Shown one piece after another: positions 1 to 8,614 of a stretch of 64,000 nucleotides of DNA. This DNA comes from Clostridia bacterium (GTDB taxonomy: Bacteria; Bacillota; Clostridia; Oscillospirales; CAG-272): NCBI GenBank assembly GCA_017472285.1, contig JAFUQQ010000004.1:26943-90942 (forward strand), written 5' to 3'. The position numbers were made by a program, and so were the translations under genes. Below the pieces are notes generated by a model, which was not told where the DNA came from, did no database searches, and saw nothing but the letters and a program-made list of their open reading frames with translations. Positions within the stretch are counted from its first letter, which is position 1; the number at the start of each line of letters is the position of its first letter.

Positions 1-168
1 GACGGTTTCGGGGAAAACTTTTTAAAAAAAGGTTTCCCCGCGCCCCTTTCAAAAACTTTTCTCTGTGGAGGCTCTGTCTTTATATCGAAATAAACCGTTG
101 CACCCGCAAAGAAAGGTTTTTGAGGTAGGGTATGGGGAGGGACTTTTTTTAAAAAGTCCCTCCCCATT
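1..168. repeat. Composite hairpin repeat, family A, copy 1
   Basis: Non-coding element with a hairpin at each end. The left hairpin (about 10-38) is imperfect; the right one (134-165) has a perfect 15-bp stem around a 2-nt loop. The middle carries the family signature CAAAAACTTTTCTCTGTGG followed by GGCTCTG. The same layout recurs at 61746-61901, and half-length relatives lie at 8845-8930, 12600-12672, 12738-12818, 36283-36358 and 58965-59024. It sits just downstream of the minus-strand sigma operon and could also end that transcript. Confidence 0.75.
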
Positions 169-175
169 ATGTGTA

Positions 176-352
176 TTATTCAGAATCTCTCGTTACGAGC
201 CAAATGGCAAAAACTGCGGAAATGACGATACCGAAACTCGTTGCGACCCAAAGAAAAGGAAAATTCTTTTTCTTTTGTTCTTCAAATAAGATGGGCATCC
301 GTTCGGTGATGGGAACGGAATTGAAAAATTTTCTGATCTTCTTTTTAACCAT
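176..352 (-). CDS. Small single-pass membrane protein downstream of an ECF sigma factor
   Basis: 58-residue protein with a basic N-terminus (MVKKKIRKFF), a polar middle, one hydrophobic segment near residues 35-52 (WVATSFGIVISAVFAIW) and a short acidic tail. The ATG at 352 is chosen because AAAAGGAG lies at good spacing before it; a longer TTG-started reading lacks such a site. It begins 24 nt after the sigma factor stop, so the two are probably one transcript. That position and a single membrane span suggest an anti-sigma or accessory role, but it is much shorter than known anti-sigma proteins and no zinc-binding motif is present. Function is inferred from context only. Confidence 0.6.
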   Translation of the reverse strand: MVKKKIRKFFNSVPITERMPILFEEQKKKNFPFLWVATSFGIVISAVFAIWLVTRDSE

Positions 353-376
353 GAGATTTTCTCCTTTTCTGAACAA

Positions 377-907
377 TTAAAGCAAGGGGCGCAATTTGGC
401 GAGTGCGCGCTGATATTTCTTTTTGCAGGCTTCTTCATTGATACCGAGCAAAGGCGCGATTTCCTTATGCTTGAGTCCTGCGTATACTTTGAGCGTAATG
501 ATCTGACGTTCTTCATTTTCGAGCGTATCGAGCGCGTGTTTGACTTCCATCGAAAAAACGACGGAGCCTTCGTCAAAGCGGTTTTCTTCGTCGGGCAATA
601 TGTCCGTATTACATTCAAATTTCCGTTTGCGGAAAAGATCGATGGCGAGATTTCTTGCGATAGACAATACCCATGCACGTGCGTTCGTACCTTTTCGGTA
701 TGAAAATGCTTTTTCGATGATTTTCACGTACGTTTCCTGTACGATATCGTCCGAGAGAGAAAAATCCTGAAGGACTGCATATGCGACGGCATAGATCTGT
801 CTGTTCATCAATTTATGGATCGTTTTCAAAGCGTCGTTATCTCCGTCAGCAATCTTACACAGTGCTTTTTCACATTCCGCATTCTCAAATATTTTTTCAA
901 GATCCAT
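377..907 (-). CDS. ECF-type RNA polymerase sigma factor
   Basis: 176-residue sigma-70 family protein of ECF size with regions 2 and 4 only. Region 2 includes SDDIVQETYVKIIEKAF and the -10 recognition helix NARAWVLSIARNLAIDLFRK; region 4 is the helix-turn-helix ending KHKEIAPLLGINEEACKKKY. The ATG at 907 is preceded by GGAGGT at 9 nt, better than the upstream in-frame start. It would direct RNA polymerase to an unknown regulon. The gene downstream encodes a 58-residue membrane protein. Family assignment is firm; the stimulus is not visible. Confidence 0.9.
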   Translation of the reverse strand: MDLEKIFENAECEKALCKIADGDNDALKTIHKLMNRQIYAVAYAVLQDFSLSDDIVQETYVKIIEKAFSYRKGTNARAWVLSIARNLAIDLFRKRKFECNTDILPDEENRFDEGSVVFSMEVKHALDTLENEERQIITLKVYAGLKHKEIAPLLGINEEACKKKYQRALAKLRPLL

Positions 908-1005
908 ATGGTCAGACCTCCTCTCCTGCATTCTGTTATTATTATATCATAAGATATGAAATATTGCAAGAAAAATCTTTCGGGGGAAAAAATATGATAA
1001 ATTTA

Positions 1006-1034
1006 TTGACGGAAAAGATGGCTTGTGTTATACT
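1006..1034 (+). promoter_or_regulatory. Sigma-A promoter for the LRR_5 gene
   Basis: TTGACG (1006-1011), 17-nt spacer, TATACT (1029-1034). It lies about 40 nt before the ATG at 1075, which argues against upstream in-frame starts for that gene. Confidence 0.75.
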
Positions 1035-1074
1035 GGTATCGGGAATTTTAATTAAGAAAGGGTCGTTTCAGAAG

Positions 1075-1755
1075 ATGAAAAATTTCAAGGAATATCTGTC
1101 TGTATGTGCGGAACTTGTGGGAGAAACCGCCGCGCATATCGCTTCCGCTTGGCAAGCGCGCAATACACCTTTCAAATTTCAGAAACAAGATGGCGCGATC
1201 ATCATTACGGGCTATAAAGGCTCACTCATTCCCAAAGCGGTTATTCCATCGGAAATATGCGGACTTCCCGTAAAAACGGTCGGCGCGCGCTCGTTCTTGC
1301 AATGTCCTTTTCTGGAGGAGATTCATATTCTTGACGGTGCGGAAATCATTGAAGCGAATGCTTTTTCATCATGCGACCATCTGACCAAGGTTTTTATGAA
1401 GGATTCCGTCAGAGAGATCGGGAAAAATGTCTTTTTTGAATGTGAAAATCTGTATTGCGTGGAATTATCTCCCGCTTTACAAAAAATCGAAAACCGCGCG
1501 TTTTACGGTTGCAAAGGCTTGCGTGATATCGATATTCCCGACGGTGTGGAATATATCGGCGATCAGGCTTTTTACGGCTGTAAAAAACTCAAAAGCATTC
1601 GTATGCCCCTCGCGCTGAAGCATCTGCCGAGAAGTGCTTTCGATAATTGTCCCGCTCTTGAACATATTTACGTTGAAAGAGGTTCTTATGCCGATCGGGT
1701 GCTTTCCGATAGTCCCCATTTCAGCGGTAAATTGCGGTATATCCCTCGTATCTGA
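1075..1755 (+). CDS. BspA-type leucine-rich repeat (LRR_5) protein without a signal peptide
   Basis: 226 residues. After an amphipathic N-terminal 40 residues, five or so BspA/LRR_5 repeats follow, with the recurring pattern I-x(2)-x-A-F-x-x-C-x-x-L; visible examples are IIEANAFSSCDHLTKVFM, IENRAFYGCKGLRDIDIP and IGDQAFYGCKKLKSIRMP. LRR_5 proteins usually mediate protein or surface binding. Unlike the two large LRR proteins near 38-44 kb, there is no signal peptide, membrane segment or dockerin, so it is probably cytoplasmic. The start follows AAGAAAGGG and the promoter at 1006-1034. Fold assignment is strong; role unknown. Confidence 0.8.
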   Translation: MKNFKEYLSVCAELVGETAAHIASAWQARNTPFKFQKQDGAIIITGYKGSLIPKAVIPSEICGLPVKTVGARSFLQCPFLEEIHILDGAEIIEANAFSSCDHLTKVFMKDSVREIGKNVFFECENLYCVELSPALQKIENRAFYGCKGLRDIDIPDGVEYIGDQAFYGCKKLKSIRMPLALKHLPRSAFDNCPALEHIYVERGSYADRVLSDSPHFSGKLRYIPRI

Positions 1756-1809
1756 TGCTTGAATTTCCCTCTATTTTCCCAAAAAAGAAACGTTAAAGGC
1801 ACAAAAAAC

Positions 1810-2751
1810 ATGAAGATCATCGATTTAAAAAACGAAACGGAATATAAACTTTTGCCTGAAGATATGGTATCCTGCGCGATCGGTAATTTTGACGGTGTAC
1901 ATCTCGGACACCGCGCGCTCATCACGCTTGCCGCAGAAAAAAAGGACGGTATCACCAAAAGCGCGGTCTGGACCTTCGCGGAACCGTCTTCCCGTGCGCT
2001 TGGCGGCGTTTCCTTGCTGACGGATACGGCAGAACGCGCGACGCTTTTTCGCTCGCTCGGCATCGATTTGCTTTTCCTTGCGGATTTTGAGGAAATGCGT
2101 TCGCTTTCTCCTGAAGATTTTGCGGAAGATATCTTGTATCGGCGTTGTCAGGTAAGACGAGTCGTCTGCGGTTTCAATTTCCGTTACGGTAAAATGGCAG
2201 CGGGCAATGCCGAAACCCTGAAAAGCTCGTTTGACCGTCTTGGCGGAAAAACGGAAATTGTTCCACCTTTCTGTCTGAACGGCGCGGTCGTCAGTTCTTC
2301 CGAAATCCGCGAAGCACTCTCCATCGGCAATATGAAACGTGCAAGAGCAATGCTTGACCGTCCGTATTCCTTGACGGCAGAGATCGTACATGGCAAACAG
2401 CTCGGCAGAACGCTCGGTTTCCCAACGGCAAACCAACGCTTTCCCAAAGGACGCGCCGTGCCGAAATACGGTGTCTATGCCGTCCGTCTTACGATCGATG
2501 GGAAAACTTACGAAGGGGTTGCCAACGTCGGTGTCCGTCCGACTGTGGAAAATACCTTGCGCGCCAACTGCGAAACCTATGTTTTTGATTTTGAAGGCAA
2601 TCTTTACGGAAAGACTGCAACCACGGAATTTCTTGCATTTTTACGTCCCGAACGGCATTTTTCTGACGTAAATGCCCTGACAGATGCCGTGAACGGCGAT
2701 AAAGAAACGGCAAAACGCTATTTCAAAACAGAAAAGGAGCGATCGTTATGA
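1810..2751 (+). CDS. ribF: Bifunctional riboflavin kinase / FAD synthetase
   Basis: 313 residues, the normal RibF length. The N-terminal FAD synthetase domain has the nucleotidyltransferase motif GNFDGVHLGHRAL (residues about 26-38), CGFNFRYGKMAAGN and SSSEIREAL. The C-terminal flavokinase domain has GKQLGRTLGFPTANQ and GVANVGVRPTV. It phosphorylates riboflavin to FMN and adenylates FMN to FAD in the cytoplasm. The ATG at 1810 follows AAAGG; an in-frame TTG at 1759 is less likely. The stop overlaps the next start as ATGA (2748-2751), so the two genes are translationally coupled. The usual partner truB is not adjacent. Confidence 0.93.
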   Translation: MKIIDLKNETEYKLLPEDMVSCAIGNFDGVHLGHRALITLAAEKKDGITKSAVWTFAEPSSRALGGVSLLTDTAERATLFRSLGIDLLFLADFEEMRSLSPEDFAEDILYRRCQVRRVVCGFNFRYGKMAAGNAETLKSSFDRLGGKTEIVPPFCLNGAVVSSSEIREALSIGNMKRARAMLDRPYSLTAEIVHGKQLGRTLGFPTANQRFPKGRAVPKYGVYAVRLTIDGKTYEGVANVGVRPTVENTLRANCETYVFDFEGNLYGKTATTEFLAFLRPERHFSDVNALTDAVNGDKETAKRYFKTEKERSL

Positions 2752-4073
2752 AGAAAAAACGCCATATTGCATGGATGATGTTCTGCGTTCTGCTCATGCT
2801 TCTTGTATTGCCGTTTTCCGTTCATGCAAAAGATTATCCCAATGAAGATTCACTTGATTCCAAACAGGTCGCCGTCATCAATGCGGATAACGGCTTTCTC
2901 GTTTATACGAAAAATGCGGATGAACGGATCCCGACAGGTGCCGCAACGAAGATCATGACGGCGATCCTTGCGCTTGAATATTATGAAGGCAGACTCGATA
3001 CGCCCGTGACCGTTCCCGCTTCCGCGACGAGAGGCTTGGAAGGCAGTGCGGTCCTGAATCTGAAAGCGGATGAACATATCCCCGCGATCGATCTCATTCA
3101 TGCGACTCTCGTTGCAGGAATGAACGATGCTGCCAATACGCTTGCAATTGCCGTTGGCGGTAATCTCAAGGATTTCGTGACGATGATGAACGAAAAAGCC
3201 AAGGAAATTGGCGCACAGGATACACTCTATCTCAATGCGACAGGGCTTTCTTCTTCCGCTTATACGACGGTTGCCGACCTTGCTTTGATTGCAAGATATG
3301 CTTATGAAGATCCGCTTTTTATGGAGATCAGCTCCAAACGCTTTTATCAGGTCGCGGCGACCGATAAAAACCCCGCCGTGACGATCTACGCCAAAAATCC
3401 GCTCATCACGACACAAAGTAAGTATTATTATTCCTATGCCCAAGGCATGACCGCGGGATATTCTTCCGAAGATGGCGCGCAGATCATTTCCGCTGTTTCA
3501 TACGGAACGTATCCTTATATTTGTGTTGTGGCAGGCTCAAAAGAAAATAGTTCCGGTACGATCGGCGGTTACGCTGACGTAAAAAATCTTCTGGCATGGG
3601 CAAGTTATAATTTCTCGGAACGCAAGATTTTAGATAAATCCAAGATTCTTTGCGAATTGCCCGTGCGCGCGGGAGAAGACGTTTCTCACGTGCTTGTGAT
3701 TCCCGAAAAAAACGTATATGCGTTTTTGGATACGGATGCCGATCTTTCACAGATCACACTTTCGCAGACGCTTTACCATGAATCCTTGACCGCACCTGTC
3801 GCAAAAGGGGAAGTTGTCGGTTCCGCACTTCTCATTTTAGACGGCGAACCGATCGGCAGTGTTGATCTGATTGCAAAAAGTGCAGTCAAAAGAAGTGCTT
3901 CGGGCGGCTTTCTGCTCGCGGTGGAAACGGTGCTGACAAGTCCTTTTTTCCTTGTTCCTTTGGCAATCGTTCTGCTTTTCTTCGGATTCAAAGTACGGAT
4001 ACGCATCAGAAAAATACAAAAACATCGTTATAAATCCGTGAAAACGGTAAATAATAAAAATAATCAATCATGA
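2748..4073 (+). CDS. DacF-like D-Ala-D-Ala carboxypeptidase homologue (S11 family), catalytic motifs altered
   Basis: 441 residues: signal peptide (1-27, ending SVHA), S11 peptidase-like domain, C-terminal domain, and a membrane anchor with basic tail near 395-441. Alignment by surrounding conserved words shows that all three penicillin-binding motifs differ from the family: SxxK reads AATK (65-68, inside TGAATKIMTA), SxN reads GMN (124-126, before DAAN), and KTG reads TAG (235-237, in GMTAGYSS). The nucleophilic serine is absent, so DD-carboxypeptidase activity is not expected. The frame is intact and flanking motifs remain, suggesting a maintained pseudoenzyme, perhaps a peptidoglycan-binding or scaffold protein. 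It is coupled to ribF by an ATGA overlap. Confidence 0.85.
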   Translation: MKKKRHIAWMMFCVLLMLLVLPFSVHAKDYPNEDSLDSKQVAVINADNGFLVYTKNADERIPTGAATKIMTAILALEYYEGRLDTPVTVPASATRGLEGSAVLNLKADEHIPAIDLIHATLVAGMNDAANTLAIAVGGNLKDFVTMMNEKAKEIGAQDTLYLNATGLSSSAYTTVADLALIARYAYEDPLFMEISSKRFYQVAATDKNPAVTIYAKNPLITTQSKYYYSYAQGMTAGYSSEDGAQIISAVSYGTYPYICVVAGSKENSSGTIGGYADVKNLLAWASYNFSERKILDKSKILCELPVRAGEDVSHVLVIPEKNVYAFLDTDADLSQITLSQTLYHESLTAPVAKGEVVGSALLILDGEPIGSVDLIAKSAVKRSASGGFLLAVETVLTSPFFLVPLAIVLLFFGFKVRIRIRKIQKHRYKSVKTVNNKNNQS

Positions 4074-4095
4074 TTTAAGAAAGGAAGTTATTATT

Positions 4096-4377
4096 ATGGA
4101 ATTCAAAGGCATCATTCTTCCCAAGATCGATACGACTTGTATTCAGAGCAAAGCAAAACAGGTCTGGGATAAGCTCAATGAAGACAATATCGAGATCAAT
4201 GTTAAGACCTCTGCAATGAGTGTTATCCTCTTTGCTCTCGGTATCGGTGTCGCTGTCGGTATTTCTGAATGTCTTGCGCAGAGAGAAATCAAAAAAGCAC
4301 TCCGCAAACAGAAAAAAGAGCTCGACCGCGAAAAAGAAGCCGAGATCGAAGCAATCCTTGCTGATATCACGGAATAA
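4096..4377 (+). CDS. Small membrane-anchored protein with charged coiled-coil tail
   Basis: 93 residues, not recognised. About 40 soluble residues are followed by a hydrophobic segment (MSVILFALGIGVAVGIS, near 41-57) and a highly charged helical C-terminus rich in K and E (REIKKALRKQKKELDREKEA). It starts 22 nt after the DacF-like gene behind AAGAAAGGAAG, so it is likely the last gene of the ribF transcript, which ends at the hairpin 4390-4419. A bitopic envelope protein is inferred. Confidence 0.7.
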   Translation: MEFKGIILPKIDTTCIQSKAKQVWDKLNEDNIEINVKTSAMSVILFALGIGVAVGISECLAQREIKKALRKQKKELDREKEAEIEAILADITE

Positions 4378-4389
4378 TTTCATAAAAAA

Positions 4390-4419
4390 CAGCGAAAATA
4401 TTTTTCGCTGTTTTTTTTT
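4390..4419 (+). terminator. Rho-independent terminator after the ribF operon
   Basis: Stem CAGCGAAAA pairing with TTTTCGCTG (4390-4410), followed by a run of nine T. Confidence 0.9.
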
Positions 4420-4458
4420 GTAATCTGTAAAAATCTCAGGAAATCTTTATAAATCCAT

Positions 4459-4487
4459 TTGACAAGCCACATTCTATATGATAGAAT
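4459..4487 (+). promoter_or_regulatory. xylA promoter with overlapping operator-like inverted repeat
   Basis: TTGACA (4459-4464), 17-nt spacer, TAGAAT (4482-4487). A perfect inverted repeat ATTCTA-N5-TAGAAT (4471-4487) overlaps the -10 box, a position suited to a repressor. No XylR gene is in the window, so the regulator is unknown. Confidence 0.75.
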
Positions 4488-4522
4488 ATATACGAATCAA
4501 ACTATTCTGGAGGATTTCAAAA

Positions 4523-5836
4523 ATGGAATATTATGCAAATATCGGCAAAATCAAATATGAAGGCAGAGAATCTTCAAATCCGCTTTCTTTCAAATTCTAT
4601 AATCCCGACGAAGTGATCGCGGGAAAGACCATGCGTGAACATCTGCGTTTCGCTATGTCTTATTGGCATACCATGTGTGCGGAAGGTTCCGATATGTTCG
4701 GTGTCGGCACAGGCGACAAATCTTACGGCGCGACCGATCCTATGGAACAGGCAAAGAACAAAGCATATGCGGCTTTTGAACTCATGGAAAAACTCGATAT
4801 CGATTATTTCTGTTTCCACGACAGAGATATCGCTCCCGAAGCGGCAACTCTTGCGGAAACCAACGCAAGACTTGATGAAATTTCCGATCTCATCAAGGAA
4901 CTCATGGACAAAACAGGCAAAAAACTCCTCTGGGGTACGGCAAACTGCTTCGGTAACAAACGTTATATGCACGGTGCAGGCACTTCTCCCAATGCTGACG
5001 TTTTTGCTTTCGCAGCGGCACAGATCAAAAAAGCAATTGAAATTACCGTAAAACTCGGCGGCGAAGGCTACGTATTCTGGGGCGGCAGAGAAGGTTATGA
5101 AACACTTCTCAACACCAATATGGCTCTCGAACAGGATAATATGGCGCGCCTCATGAGAATGGCTGTTGATTATGCTCGTTCCATCGGCTTCACAGGTGAT
5201 TTCTATATCGAACCCAAACCCAAGGAACCCACAAAGCATCAATATGATTTCGATACCGCAACCGTTCTTGCATTCCTCAGAAAATACGGTCTTGACAAAG
5301 ATTTCAAGATGAATATCGAAGCAAACCATGCAACTCTCGCGGCTCACACCTTCCAGCATGAACTCCGTGTTGCAAGAGATAACGGTGTATTCGGTTCGAT
5401 CGACGCAAACCAGGGCGACGTTCTTCTCGGTTGGGATACTGACCAGTTCCCCACCAACGTATATGAAACCGCACTTTGCATGTATGAAGTCATCAAAGCA
5501 GGCGGCTTTACCAAGGGCGGCTTGAACTTTGACGCAAAGACTCGCCGCGGTTCCAATACTCCCGAAGATATTTTCCTTGCTTATATTGCAGGTATGGATG
5601 CGTTTGCACTCGGTCTGAAGATCGCTGACAAGATGATTCGTGACGGTAGAATCGACAAGTTCGTTGCTGACCGTTATGCAAGCTATGAAAGCGGTATCGG
5701 TAAGAAGATCGTTGACGGTACAGCTACCATGGCTGAACTCGAAGCATATGCTCTTGAAATGGGTGACGTTACCACCAACATCAGCGGTAAACAGGAATAC
5801 CTTGAAAACGTAATGAATTCTATTATGTTTGCTTAA
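4523..5836 (+). CDS. xylA: Xylose isomerase
   Basis: 437 residues, the length of family II xylose isomerases. It converts D-xylose to D-xylulose in the cytoplasm using two divalent metals. Diagnostic segments are [33 protein letters not shown], the metal-binding [15 protein letters not shown], and [20 protein letters not shown]. The ATG at 4523 follows GGAGGA at 8 nt. It has its own promoter (4459-4487) and is followed by a terminator-like hairpin. XylB lies downstream, but a 380-nt hairpin-bounded gap separates them. Confidence 0.97.
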   Translation: MEYYANIGKIKYEGRESSNPLSFKFYNPDEVIAGKTMREHLRFAMSYWHTMCAEGSDMFGVGTGDKSYGATDPMEQAKNKAYAAFELMEKLDIDYFCFHDRDIAPEAATLAETNARLDEISDLIKELMDKTGKKLLWGTANCFGNKRYMHGAGTSPNADVFAFAAAQIKKAIEITVKLGGEGYVFWGGREGYETLLNTNMALEQDNMARLMRMAVDYARSIGFTGDFYIEPKPKEPTKHQYDFDTATVLAFLRKYGLDKDFKMNIEANHATLAAHTFQHELRVARDNGVFGSIDANQGDVLLGWDTDQFPTNVYETALCMYEVIKAGGFTKGGLNFDAKTRRGSNTPEDIFLAYIAGMDAFALGLKIADKMIRDGRIDKFVADRYASYESGIGKKIVDGTATMAELEAYALEMGDVTTNISGKQEYLENVMNSIMFA

Positions 5837-5850
5837 ACATAACTACAAAA

Positions 5851-5880
5851 AGCCTCCTGAAAGGGAGGCTTTAAAAAAAT
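5851..5880 (+). terminator. Terminator-like hairpin after xylA
   Basis: Stem AGCCTCC / GGAGGCT with a 6-nt loop (5851-5870), followed by TTTAAAAAAATTT. The T tract is interrupted, so termination may be partial. Confidence 0.65.
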
Positions 5881-5893
5881 TTCGGTTTTGTTT

Positions 5894-6210
5894 TCCACTT
5901 TTCTTTGTTTGAAAGAAAAGTGGAGCAAAAGAAGCAAACAAACTTGCAGTTTGATCGCATGTGCTGTGTTTTATGTATTCACCATGCTTCATATCGGGCT
6001 ACTTTTCGCCCGATAGGCGCATGGCGGGAGTTGTTGTGAAAATTTGTATAACGCGCACTTTATTGCAGGAAAGACTTATTTTCTTTTCATTCCCGCGCTC
6101 ATTACAACAAGTGCAGACTTGAAAAGCAAAAAATTTAATCAAGATAAAGCCAGAGGAAGCACATAGCGTTTCTTTTGGCTCCACCTTTTCTTTTCGTAAA
6201 GAAAAGGTGG
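5894..6210. repeat. Hairpin-bounded non-coding element (family B, copy 1) between xylA and xylB
   Basis: Both ends are 13-bp perfect hairpins of related sequence: TCCACTTTTCTTT with its complement (5894-5924) and CCACCTTTTCTTT with its complement (6181-6210). Outside each stem, the word GGAGC(C)AAAAGAA appears in opposite orientations, so the unit has inverted ends like a MITE. The interior has no convincing gene. The right interior half recurs at 15325-15412. The right hairpin ends one base before the xylB ribosome-binding site. Confidence 0.65.
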
Positions 6211-6223
6211 AAGAAAGGATTTT

Positions 6224-7741
6224 ATGAAATATGTAATTGGTATTGATCTTGGAACATCGGGCACGAAGACGGTGCTTTTCGATGAAATGGGGACGGTGAT
6301 CGCATCCGCGCTCGTCGAATATCCGATGTATCAGCCGCAGAACGGCTGGGCAGAACAGAAACCGCTTGATTGGTGGAATGCGGCGGCAGAAACGATTAAA
6401 ACCGTTATCGAAAAAAGCGGTGTCGGTGCGGAAAATATCGCGGGCATCGGTATTTCGGGACAGATGCACGGTCTTGTCATGCTTGATGAAAACAATGACG
6501 TGATCCGTGATTCGATCATTTGGTGCGACCAGAGAACAGCGGCGGAATGTGAAGAAATCGAAGCGAAGATCGGTCGTGCAAGACTGATTGAAATTACGGC
6601 AAATCCTGCTTTGACGGGTTTTACTGCTTCCAAAATCATGTGGGTAAAGAATCACGAACCCGAAAATTATGCGAAATGTGCACATATTCTTTTGCCGAAA
6701 GATTACGTTCGTTTTATGCTCACGGGAGAATATGCGACGGAGGTTTCCGATGCTTCGGGTATGCAGCTTCTTGATATTGCAAACCGCTGTTGGTCGGATG
6801 AAGTCCTTGAAAAATTGGATATCGATAAAAAATTGCTCGGCAAAGTATATGAATCTCCTGAAATTACAGGTTATATTACGGAAGAAGCGGCGGTTCTTAC
6901 AGGTTTGAAAGCGGGTACTCCCGTTGTCGGCGGTGCTGGTGATAATGCGGCGGCGGCAATCGGTACGGGTACGGTTCATGACGGCGATGCTTTCACGACG
7001 ATTGGTACGTCGGGTGTTGTTTTTGCACACACCAAGGAAATGGCGATCGACCCGAACGGTAGAGTGCATACGTTCTGTTGCGCTGTTCCGGGTGAATGGC
7101 ACGTGATGGGCGTTACACAGGGCGCGGGACTTTCTTTGCGTTGGTTCAGGGATACATTCTGTGCGGATATCGTTGCCAATGCGGAAAATCCTTACAAAGT
7201 CATGGATGATATGGCAGATAACGCGGGCATTTCCGCAAGAAAATTGCTTTTCTTGCCTTATCTGATGGGTGAACGTACACCGCATCTTGACCCGAACGCA
7301 AGAGGTGCATTTATCGGTCTTTCCGCGATTCATGACAGAGGCGATATGATCCGCGCGATCATGGAAGGTGTCAGCTATTCGCTTGCAGATTGTCTGTCCG
7401 TGCTTGACGAAATGGGTGTACGTCCCGAAAAAATGCTTGCTTGCGGCGGTGGTGGTACAAGTGTGCTTTGGCGACAGATGCTTGCGGATATTTACGCTAT
7501 GCCTGTTTCCACGGTGGATTCCAAAGAGGCACCGGCTCTTGGTGTTGCGATTCTTGCGATGGTTGGCGCGGGTATTTATCCCACCGTTCAGGAAGCTTGC
7601 GAAACCATTCTCCGTTTGAAAACAACGACAGACCCAATTGCTGATAACAGCGAAAAATACGCAAAGGTTTATGCAATTTATAAGGCACTTTATCCCCATC
7701 TGAAAGAGGATTTTGCTTCTCTTGCAAGGGCTTTGCCCTAA
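6224..7741 (+). CDS. xylB: Xylulokinase
   Basis: 505 residues of the FGGY carbohydrate kinase family. It phosphorylates D-xylulose to D-xylulose 5-phosphate with ATP, feeding the pentose phosphate pathway. The N-terminus has the phosphate-binding IGIDLGTSGTKTVLFD, then GISGQMHGLVMLD and WCDQRTAAE; the C-terminal half has GGAGDNAAAAIGTG, GTSGVVFAH and ACGGGGTS. Start follows AAGAAAGG. A hairpin directly upstream of this site (6181-6210) could affect its translation. Pairing with xylA supports xylulokinase over other FGGY kinases. Confidence 0.95.
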   Translation: MKYVIGIDLGTSGTKTVLFDEMGTVIASALVEYPMYQPQNGWAEQKPLDWWNAAAETIKTVIEKSGVGAENIAGIGISGQMHGLVMLDENNDVIRDSIIWCDQRTAAECEEIEAKIGRARLIEITANPALTGFTASKIMWVKNHEPENYAKCAHILLPKDYVRFMLTGEYATEVSDASGMQLLDIANRCWSDEVLEKLDIDKKLLGKVYESPEITGYITEEAAVLTGLKAGTPVVGGAGDNAAAAIGTGTVHDGDAFTTIGTSGVVFAHTKEMAIDPNGRVHTFCCAVPGEWHVMGVTQGAGLSLRWFRDTFCADIVANAENPYKVMDDMADNAGISARKLLFLPYLMGERTPHLDPNARGAFIGLSAIHDRGDMIRAIMEGVSYSLADCLSVLDEMGVRPEKMLACGGGGTSVLWRQMLADIYAMPVSTVDSKEAPALGVAILAMVGAGIYPTVQEACETILRLKTTTDPIADNSEKYAKVYAIYKALYPHLKEDFASLARALP

Positions 7742-7780
7742 CCCACCAAGGGACAGTAATCCCTTGGAACCCTCTTTCTC

Positions 7781-7813
7781 GCCTTTTTGAAATTTGTCAA
7801 AAAGGTGAGAAAG
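7781..7813. terminator. Hairpin after xylB
   Basis: CTCGCCTTTTTGA pairs with TCAAAAAGGTGAG around AATTTG. There is no clean T run, so it may be a repeat remnant acting as an RNA 3' structure; the word GGCGAGGTTGAA just downstream resembles part of repeat family F. Confidence 0.45.
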
Positions 7814-7868
7814 CGAAACGGCGAGGTTGAAGTTTCGTTATAAAAAATAAATGAATCGGAGGTGAAAA

Positions 7869-8609
7869 ATGGCAAAATTAACCTTAAAACAAATTGATAC
7901 CATTACCAATGAATTTTATTCTTGTTTTTGCGGGGTCAATTTATCCGAAGCGAAAAGGGGGGTATCTTTTGTTTGCTCTGCTTCCCGAAATGATGAGGTC
8001 AGAGGTTTTGGTTGTAAGTATTCCATTTATGTTTTGGTCAAAGAAGGGGATTGCATTGTTTCTTATGCACCGCAATATGCGGACTTTTTTGAAAAACTGC
8101 AAGGCAAAAGTGTTGATGATATTTTAACAGTATTAGAAGCTTCTTTCAAAATCAAAAAAATGCAGCTAATGATATTGAAACAAGAATGTATACAGGATTA
8201 TGGAAACGCAAGAGTTCTGAAAAAATCCGATTATCCTCTGTACGAGAAATTCTTCCGTTTAACTTCTCCAAAAGCAAATCCAACGGGATGGCTGCAAGAG
8301 TATTTTGAAGAAAAAGTTGAAAAGGAATACTTCGTCGGATATTTTCTGAACGACAATTTGGTATCTGTTTGTGATGCGCCTGATATGCCATATATGGAAG
8401 ATATCATTCAGCATACAGGCATTGTAACGTTGAAAAATGAGCGCAGAAAAGGCTATGCTAAACGTACTGCTGCATTGGCGGCTCATCATTTAATCCAAAA
8501 TGGTGTTTGTCCACAATGGGAGTGTCATGTTGAAAATACGGCATCCATCGCATTGGCAGAATCCATTGGCTATGAAAAATATGGTGTGGCATATATCCAT
8601 GAAGAATAA
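7869..8609 (+). CDS. GNAT-family N-acetyltransferase
   Basis: 246 residues. The C-terminal half looks like a GNAT domain: an acetyl-CoA loop in RRKGYAKRTAALAAHHLI (near 196-213) followed by the typical VENTASIALAESIGYEKYG. The N-terminal 110 residues are not recognised. Start follows GGAGGTG. The substrate cannot be told. The gene is visibly more AT-rich than xylB, and hairpins and a repeat lie on either side, so independent acquisition is plausible. Confidence 0.8.
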   Translation: MAKLTLKQIDTITNEFYSCFCGVNLSEAKRGVSFVCSASRNDEVRGFGCKYSIYVLVKEGDCIVSYAPQYADFFEKLQGKSVDDILTVLEASFKIKKMQLMILKQECIQDYGNARVLKKSDYPLYEKFFRLTSPKANPTGWLQEYFEEKVEKEYFVGYFLNDNLVSVCDAPDMPYMEDIIQHTGIVTLKNERRKGYAKRTAALAAHHLIQNGVCPQWECHVENTASIALAESIGYEKYGVAYIHEE

Positions 8610-8614
8610 GAAAA

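Noticed and set aside
5999..7699. Long minus-strand open frame of 566 codons opposite xylB
   Set aside because: It mirrors the xylB codon pattern, is rich in Arg, His, Cys and Phe with no domain, and has no ribosome-binding site; it is an antisense shadow.
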